NCBI GenBank assembly: GCA_963676655.2
Contig: CAXXKX010000002.1
Span: forward strand, 1 to 64,000
DNA: 64,000 bases
Direction: 5' to 3'
From: G963676655 sp963676655
GTDB taxonomy: Bacteria > Verrucomicrobiota > Lentisphaeria > Victivallales > Victivallaceae
Shown here: in pieces, positions 58,639 through 64,000 of the stretch
Numbering within the stretch: position 1 is the first letter of the stretch
Layout: each line of letters begins with the position of its first letter
Notes under the pieces: generated by a model
Databases searched by the model: none
The model's input: the letters and a program-made list of their open reading frames with translations, nothing else
What the model was told of the DNA's origin: nothing
Position numbers and translations under genes: made by a program

Positions 58639-61600
58639 TTACATTATCTCGCCCATGTTCTTGTAGAATTCCATGCGCCGCTTGGCGTCTTCCTCAGCCT
58701 TGGCAAATAATGACTCGGCTTCGGTCGGGGCAGTCTTAAGCAGCGTTGTGTAACGACGTTCGCTGCGGATGAACTCCTGGAAGTCACCGGTAGGCTCTTT
58801 GCATTCCCACTTGAACGGTTTTTCTTCCATCGGGTTGTAACGATACAACGGCCAGTAACCGCAGTCAACGGCTCGTTTCTCTTCAACCTGAGTTTTCATC
58901 ATGTTGATCCCATGAGCAATACACGGGGCATATGCCATGATGATTGACGGACCGTCATAGGCTTCAGCTTCCTGGAAGGCTTTCAGGGTCTGAGCACGAT
59001 TCGCGCCCATCGCGATAGATGCGACATAGACATAACCGTAGCTCATGCACATGAAGCCGAGGTTTTTCTTGGTCAAGCGCATACCGGCGTTAGCGAATTT
59101 CGCAACCGCGCCGATCGGAGTGGCTTTTGAAGCCTGACCACCGGTGTTGGAATATACTTCGGTATCGACAACCAGAATGTTGACGTTACGACCGGAGGCA
59201 ACGACATGGTCGAGGCCGCCGTAACCGATATCATAGGCCCAACCGTCACCACCGAAGATCCAGACTGATTTGTCTACGAAGTAATCAGCCAGTTCATTGA
59301 TCTTGGAGAGGACTGCTTTGGCTTCGCCTTCAGCTTTAGCAACGGAATCAGCCAGGATGGCTTTCAAGGCGTCCTGGGCATCCATCGCGGCTTCAGATTT
59401 GTCTTCCCACAGTTCCATGCATTTGCCCAGAGCATCTTTGATGCATGAGCAGATGTCCATGGACATGGCTTTTTCAACGTTCATCTTGAGCTGAGCGCGG
59501 TTCTTGTCGACCGCAAGGCGCATGCCGAAACCGTATTCAGCGTTATCTTCGAACAGGCTGTTTGCCCATGTCGGACCACGACCTCGTTTGCTTTTGCAGT
59601 ACGGAATAGTCGGGAAAGTTCCGCCGTAGATTGAAGAGCAACCAGTGGCGTTGGCGACGATCATGCGTTCGCCGAACAGCTGGGTGACCAGTTTTACGTA
59701 CGGGGTTTCACCGCAACCGGCACAGGCGCCGGAGAATTCGAAGAGCGGTTTCAGGAACATCGCGCCTTTAACAGTGCTGGTGGATGCGCCGTCAACGACA
59801 TTGTCCGGGAGGGCATCAAAGAATTCAGCGTTTTCGCGTTCGCCGTTGGCACGAGCTTCATCGATATGCTGGAATTGCAGGGCCTTTGTTTTGGCCGGAC
59901 AGGTTTCGATACATACACCGCAACCGGTACAATCTTCGCAGTAAACCTGCAGTCTGTAAGCCAGGTCGCGATCATTTTTGGTTTTAGAAGCAACGGTATT
60001 GAAGGTTTCCGGAGCGTCCGCCAGGTCGGCAGGAGCAATCTGCTTGGCACGGACAACCGCGTGCGGACAAGCCATTACGCACTGGTTACACTGGATACAG
60101 TTTTCTGGAATCCATTTGGGAATATGCGGAGCAATACCGCGTTTTTCCAGGCAGGTGGTACCGGTAGGCAGAGTACCGTCGATAGACATTTTTGATACCG
60201 GAATGTCATCACCTTTCTGGTGCATGATCGGCAGGATTACGTCTTTGGCGAAATCTTCGGCATCGTCGGAGATCAGTTTGGTGGGAACGAATGATTCGGT
60301 GATTGAAGACGGAACCGGAACTTCTTCCAGGCCAGCCAGAGACTGATCAACACATTCCCAGTTCATCTTGACAATATCATCGCCTTTGCTTTTGAAAGTC
60401 TTTTCAATCGCTTTTTTGATGTACTTGATAGCGTCGTCAACCGGAATGATGTTTGCCAGTTTGAAGAAGCAGACCATCATAACAGAGTTGATGCGGTTGC
60501 CCAGGCCGACGCCTTCAGCAATTTTCAGCGCATTGATAGTATAAACCTTGATGTTGCGATCAATGATGATCTGCTGCATGTCTTTGGTCAAGCTGTTGAA
60601 TACTTCAGCCGCGGGAGTTTCGCTGTTCAGCAGGAACGAGCCGCCTTCCTTGATGCTTGACAGCATGTCGTAACGGCCGATATAAGCGGGGTTGTGACAG
60701 GCGACAAAGTCAGGTTTGGTAATCAGATATTCGGATTTGATCGGGCTGTCACCGAAACGCAGGTGCGAAATAGTGATACCGTAAGATTTTTTGGAGTCAT
60801 AAACGAAATATCCCTGAGCATACTTGTCAGTGTTGTCACCAATGATCTTAATGGAGTTTTTATTAGCGCCGACAGTACCGTCGGAACCGAGTCCCCAGAA
60901 CATGCACTGAACAGTGCCGGCGGGAGCGGAGTTAATAACTTCGCCGATCGGAAGAGAAGTGCCGGAGACATCGTCATTGATACCAACTGTGAAACCGGTG
61001 GTGCAAGCTCCGTCAACGTGGTCATAAACCGCTTTGACCATGCTCGGAGTAAATTCTTTACTTGAAAGACCGTAACGACCGCCGATAACCTTGATGTCGG
61101 TATCAGCCAGAACGGCTTTGACGTCCAGCAGCAACGGTTCGCCGAGTGAGCCGGGCTCTTTGGTGCGGTCCAGAACGACAATTTTCTTAACGGAAGCGGG
61201 AATGGCTTTAACGAAAGCTTCCGCCGGAAACGGGCGATAGAGGCGGACTTTCAATGCACCGACTTTTTCGCCTTTAGCGATCAGGTAGTCGATGGTTTCA
61301 TCGATAGTTTCACAGGCGGACCCCATGGCAACGATGACTTTTTCAGCATCGGCAGCGCCGACGTAATCGACCAGATTGTATTTGCGTCCCAGGCAGGCGC
61401 CGACTTGATCCATATATTTCTGGACGATAGCCGGAGTGGCGGCATACATGTTATTGGTGGTTTCGCGGCCCTGGAAGTAAACATCCGGGTTCTGGGCGCC
61501 GACTTTGGCGAACGGAGCTTCCGGGCGCATGGCGCGGGCACGGAATTTCTCAACATAACTCATGTCGAGCAGGCTTTTCATATCTTCAAAGTCAAGCAAT

Positions 61601-62157
61601 TCGACTTTCTGTACTTCGTGAGAGGTGCGGAATCCGTCGAAGAAGTTCAGGAACGGGACGTTGGATTCCAGAGTGGCCAGATGTGATACGATAGCCAGGT
61701 CGTGAGTTTCCTGGATAGAGTTGGCGGCCATCAAGGCGAAACCGGTATTGCGAACGCTCATTACGTCAGAATGGTCACCGAAGATTGACAGTGACTGCGC
61801 TGCAAGTGAACGAGCTGATACATGGAAAACGGTCGGAATCATTTCACCGGCGATTTTGTGCATGTTCGGGATCATCAGCAGGAGCCCCTGCGACGCGGTA
61901 AAGGTAGTAGTCATAGCACCGGCGCTGAGTGAGCCGTGAACCGCACCGGCTGCACCGGCTTCGGATTGCATTTCAGCGATATCAACAACAGTACCAAACA
62001 TGTTTTTCATACCCATGCTGGCCCAGGTGTCAGCGTATTCGCCCATGGTGGAGGACGGGGTGATCGGATAGATGGCGGCGACTTCACTGAAGGCGTAGGC
62101 CACATACGAGGCGGCATAGTTGCCGTCAATGGTCATCATTTTTTTGCCCATTTTCAT
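58639..62157 (-). CDS. nifJ: pyruvate:ferredoxin (flavodoxin) oxidoreductase
   Basis: A 1172-residue single-chain PFOR, full length. It oxidises pyruvate with CoA to acetyl-CoA and CO2, reducing ferredoxin. Domains in order: N-terminal thiamine-binding half (IYPITPSSTMGEYAD), transketolase C-like domain, gamma domain, two-cluster ferredoxin insert (CIQCNQCVMACPHA near 687 and CEDCTGCGVCIETCPA near 742), C-terminal ThDP domain with GCSSIYGGTFPT and GDGWAYDIGYGGLDH (near 965), and the third cluster Cys residues (CAGCGE near 812, CIAHG near 1078). AAGGAG 4 bases before ATG. Single gene with its own terminator. Central enzyme of anaerobic pyruvate metabolism, and the probable ferredoxin source for the Stn complex. 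Confidence 0.97.
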   Translation of the reverse strand: MKMGKKMMTIDGNYAASYVAYAFSEVAAIYPITPSSTMGEYADTWASMGMKNMFGTVVDIAEMQSEAGAAGAVHGSLSAGAMTTTFTASQGLLLMIPNMHKIAGEMIPTVFHVSARSLAAQSLSIFGDHSDVMSVRNTGFALMAANSIQETHDLAIVSHLATLESNVPFLNFFDGFRTSHEVQKVELLDFEDMKSLLDMSYVEKFRARAMRPEAPFAKVGAQNPDVYFQGRETTNNMYAATPAIVQKYMDQVGACLGRKYNLVDYVGAADAEKVIVAMGSACETIDETIDYLIAKGEKVGALKVRLYRPFPAEAFVKAIPASVKKIVVLDRTKEPGSLGEPLLLDVKAVLADTDIKVIGGRYGLSSKEFTPSMVKAVYDHVDGACTTGFTVGINDDVSGTSLPIGEVINSAPAGTVQCMFWGLGSDGTVGANKNSIKIIGDNTDKYAQGYFVYDSKKSYGITISHLRFGDSPIKSEYLITKPDFVACHNPAYIGRYDMLSSIKEGGSFLLNSETPAAEVFNSLTKDMQQIIIDRNIKVYTINALKIAEGVGLGNRINSVMMVCFFKLANIIPVDDAIKYIKKAIEKTFKSKGDDIVKMNWECVDQSLAGLEEVPVPSSITESFVPTKLISDDAEDFAKDVILPIMHQKGDDIPVSKMSIDGTLPTGTTCLEKRGIAPHIPKWIPENCIQCNQCVMACPHAVVRAKQIAPADLADAPETFNTVASKTKNDRDLAYRLQVYCEDCTGCGVCIETCPAKTKALQFQHIDEARANGERENAEFFDALPDNVVDGASTSTVKGAMFLKPLFEFSGACAGCGETPYVKLVTQLFGERMIVANATGCSSIYGGTFPTIPYCKSKRGRGPTWANSLFEDNAEYGFGMRLAVDKNRAQLKMNVEKAMSMDICSCIKDALGKCMELWEDKSEAAMDAQDALKAILADSVAKAEGEAKAVLSKINELADYFVDKSVWIFGGDGWAYDIGYGGLDHVVASGRNVNILVVDTEVYSNTGGQASKATPIGAVAKFANAGMRLTKKNLGFMCMSYGYVYVASIAMGANRAQTLKAFQEAEAYDGPSIIMAYAPCIAHGINMMKTQVEEKRAVDCGYWPLYRYNPMEEKPFKWECKEPTGDFQEFIRSERRYTTLLKTAPTEAESLFAKAEEDAKRRMEFYKNMGEIM

Positions 62158-62477
62158 TTTCTCCTTTTATATTGAAAGAGCTGGTTAAAAATAAGAATTT
62201 AAATAACTTTTTCACTGATAAAATCAGCTTAAAGTTCTATGAAAAAACTTAGACTTGTAACATACACTTATAATAAGGAAATTCAATAGTATGTGATTTT
62301 AAATTTTGCTAAAAAATAGCATATGACAATATTGTCTTTAACCTTGCCAATTATGGAATTCGGGAAAATGAGTCCATATTCGGAGGAGCTTAATATTTTT
62401 CCTGAATATTCTTTATAAAATAATGAAAAAAGACCAGGCTGCCTGTTTCTGATAAGTTGGCAGCGGAGATGTTAATA
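62158..62477. other. 320-base intergenic region upstream of PFOR
   Basis: AT-rich. On the minus strand TTGAAT and TATGTT with about 16-base spacing (around 62248-62290) could be the PFOR promoter. No repeat of the dispersed-hairpin set and no RNA gene seen. Confidence 0.4.
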
Positions 62478-63740
62478 TCAACTTTCTATACCGGCGGCTT
62501 CCAGAATATCGACCAGTTCGGCAGAACGGCGGCGGCGGTTGTATTTGCCTTCGACAATCAGCCGGGCTTTCATGATAAGCATATCCCGCAATCCGTAGTC
62601 GGTAAGAATTTGTTTACAGGCATCAGCCGCGGCTTCCGGATCGTCGGGTTGGAACAACATTGCGGTTTCGCCGTGTTCGGCCAGATCGATAACCCCGGGC
62701 AGGGCGGAGGCGGCAACCGGAACTCCGGCCCCCATCGCCTCCAGCAGGGAAAAAGGCATAGAGTCATGGCATTTGTCTCGAGGGACGCGTCCGGGCTGGA
62801 GCAATACATGGGCATCCAGAAGCCGGTTGAGCAGTTTCTGTCTCGGCAGTCCGCCGGTAAATTCGACGTATTCAGTTAAATGCAGTTTCCTACAGAGTCG
62901 TTTGAGTCGTCCTTTTTCAAAACCGTCTCCAACGATTGTCAAGTAGCAGTCAAGTCCCTGGTTCCGTAGAATTTTCAACGCCTGGATTGAGGTGTCGAAC
63001 CCTTTGCGTTTGTGCAGTTCTCCAATTGACATAATCCGGTAAGGTGGAGTGACGTCGTATTCCGAGTCCGGGAAAATAAATGGATAGTCTTGCGGGTCGA
63101 TGCCGTGTCCGCATTGAAACATCAGCGGCGGATCCGGCATTCCGGCTGTAACGTGTTTCAGATAGAGCAGTTCGTCGTCGGTTTCGGCCAGAACGATTTT
63201 TACTTTGCTGAGGTAGCGCAGTAGAACCTTTTCATTCATTGAGTATAAGTGCTGCGCTCTTACTTCGGCGATGATCGGCAGCGGGCTGAATTCCGTGGCA
63301 ATGATTGCGGTCCGCATGCAGTCGTGTTGAAGAATACCGTAAAAAGCGGTAATTTCTTCATGGACGATGACCTGATTGACCAATTGGCAGGCCTGAAGGA
63401 AGTTACTGAAAACAGCCAGGGGCCACGGGGTCTGGAAAAGCAGCTTCAGCATTCTGCCGGTGGCATGAAAAAGTTTTACGGGGGCAATGATAATCAACAG
63501 GACGCATAAGATAAGCGAAGTTGGAACCCGCTCCAGCGGCATTGGCAGACAGGTGCGCCTTGAACGGAGCCGTTGCACGGTATTATGGGGTTCCTTGACA
63601 ATTGAACTGTCCAGTGAAACGATGTGCAGATAGTAACCATGCCGTTCCAGATCTTCTATCCGCATCGGGACAAACGCTTCCTGGTAACGGGGAAATTCGT
63701 CAAGCAGCAGACAGAACTTATGTTCAATGAAATCTGCCAT
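62478..63740 (-). CDS. glycosyltransferase, GT4/GT1-like (GT-B fold)
   Basis: A 420-residue protein with a GT-B fold. The C-terminal half carries YRIMSIGELHKRKGFDTSIQAL (near 230), LTIVGDGFEKGRL, VEFTGGLPRQKLLNRLLDAHVLLQPGR and the donor-binding MPFSLLEAMGAGVPVAASALPGVIDL (near 340) with the E-x7-E pattern of GT4 enzymes. The N-terminal half contains a hydrophobic stretch (TSLILCVLLIIIAPVKLF) that may attach it to the membrane. It probably adds sugars to a cell-surface polymer or lipid. Followed on the same strand by PFOR after 320 bases, so not an operon. Gene upstream is the zinc-ribbon protein, 19 bases away. Confidence 0.85.
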   Translation of the reverse strand: MADFIEHKFCLLLDEFPRYQEAFVPMRIEDLERHGYYLHIVSLDSSIVKEPHNTVQRLRSRRTCLPMPLERVPTSLILCVLLIIIAPVKLFHATGRMLKLLFQTPWPLAVFSNFLQACQLVNQVIVHEEITAFYGILQHDCMRTAIIATEFSPLPIIAEVRAQHLYSMNEKVLLRYLSKVKIVLAETDDELLYLKHVTAGMPDPPLMFQCGHGIDPQDYPFIFPDSEYDVTPPYRIMSIGELHKRKGFDTSIQALKILRNQGLDCYLTIVGDGFEKGRLKRLCRKLHLTEYVEFTGGLPRQKLLNRLLDAHVLLQPGRVPRDKCHDSMPFSLLEAMGAGVPVAASALPGVIDLAEHGETAMLFQPDDPEAAADACKQILTDYGLRDMLIMKARLIVEGKYNRRRRSAELVDILEAAGIES

Positions 63741-63759
63741 TTATTTTCGTCCTCTTGGC

Positions 63760-64000
63760 TCAGTCCTTTAAATAGAGCATGTAAGAACAATTGTCGCAGT
63801 AGGTTACGCCGCTTTTTTTTGCCTGATTTAAAGTGTTGGGAGTGAGTTTAAGATGACAGTTGCCGCAGCATGAATTGCTGACCGGGACCAGCGGAGCCCG
63901 TCCGCGCTGGAGCAGCCGGTTGTAAACCACAAGAGTATCGGTGGCGATGCGGGAGGAATAAGCTTTCCTGCCTTTTTGCAAAGAAGCTATTTCCTCTTTA
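63760..64000 (-). CDS. C4-type zinc-ribbon protein, C-terminal part (5' end beyond window)
   Basis: The frame is open to the last base, so the start lies outside. The visible 79 residues contain the zinc ribbon CGNCHLKLTP...CDNCSYMLYL (two CxxC knuckles 21 residues apart), preceded by VVYNRLLQRGRAPLVPV. This is the C-terminal domain of the family whose N-terminal part is a long coiled coil (zf-RING_7/PF02591 type, often annotated as nucleic-acid-binding or associated with Nif3-like proteins). Function in the cell is not settled. Lies directly upstream of the glycosyltransferase and may share its transcript. Confidence 0.8.
   Translation of the reverse strand, partial: KEEIASLQKGRKAYSSRIATDTLVVYNRLLQRGRAPLVPVSNSCCGNCHLKLTPNTLNQAKKSGVTYCDNCSYMLYLKD

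Noticed and set aside
1..64000. tRNA or rRNA genes
   Set aside because: I scanned the intergenic regions for T-loop-like GGTTCGAATC words and acceptor stems and found no convincing cloverleaf.

Overview
The window looks like a chromosomal segment of an anaerobic, polysaccharide-degrading bacterium of the PVC superphylum, most likely Lentisphaerota (Victivallis-like). The grounds are three short proteins with the FTLIELLVV prepilin-type N-terminus typical of that lineage, each beside a large secreted carbohydrate-active enzyme and a GntR/LacI regulator; heparinase II/III-type enzymes; long SSS symporters; and strict-anaerobe redox enzymes (pyruvate:ferredoxin oxidoreductase, a NuoE/NuoF/NfnB-type electron-bifurcating complex, AmrS-type radical SAM, EFR1 ferredoxin). 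The assignment is inferred from gene content; there is no rRNA or tRNA in the window to confirm it.

Layout. 1-5.9 kb is accessory DNA: an IS4-type transposase cut by the window edge, a toxin-like fragment, a frameshifted leucine-rich-repeat gene, a degenerate minisatellite, an RHS-repeat remnant, a GC-rich exported caspase/legumain-like gene, palindromic repeats and a 208-bp MITE with 18-bp inverted ends and a 9-bp target duplication. 5.97-11.6 kb is a plus-strand operon for an Stn-type electron-bifurcating transhydrogenase, followed by an Opp/Dpp-type ATPase and a small membrane protein. 11.6-18.5 kb is a minus-strand carbohydrate module: GntR regulator, pseudopilin, LamG protein, large glycosidase. 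19-28.4 kb holds housekeeping and mixed genes (serC, amrS, trmB, a DUF2079 membrane protein, a RAYT transposase, a GH2 enzyme with a divergent AraC regulator, an SDR). 28.5-44 kb is a long minus-strand polysaccharide locus: two SSS symporters plus the remnant of a third, a CbiK-like protein, two heparinase-like enzymes, an unusual GntR/solute-binding-protein fusion regulator, and a second pseudopilin. 44-50.7 kb has ruvB, transketolase, an 800-residue barrel protein and a small exported protein. 50.75-53.1 kb is an AT-rich OLD-family nuclease gene, probably an anti-phage island. 53.5-64 kb has EFR1, a third pseudopilin/agarase-like/LacI module, PFOR, a glycosyltransferase and a zinc-ribbon protein cut by the right edge.

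How it works together. The secreted or surface enzymes cut polysaccharide, symporters bring in products, and local GntR, LacI and AraC sensors switch each module. Sugars flow through transketolase and glycolysis to pyruvate, PFOR makes reduced ferredoxin, and the Stn complex equilibrates ferredoxin, NADH and NADPH. The most notable themes are (i) the regulator + pseudopilin + CAZyme module seen three times, (ii) a cytoplasmic regulator that uses a maltose-binding-protein-like fold as sensor, with a helically phased operator array, (iii) five dispersed hairpins whose stems covary and which include one just upstream of the RAYT gene, and (iv) serial remnants of a duplicated symporter start.
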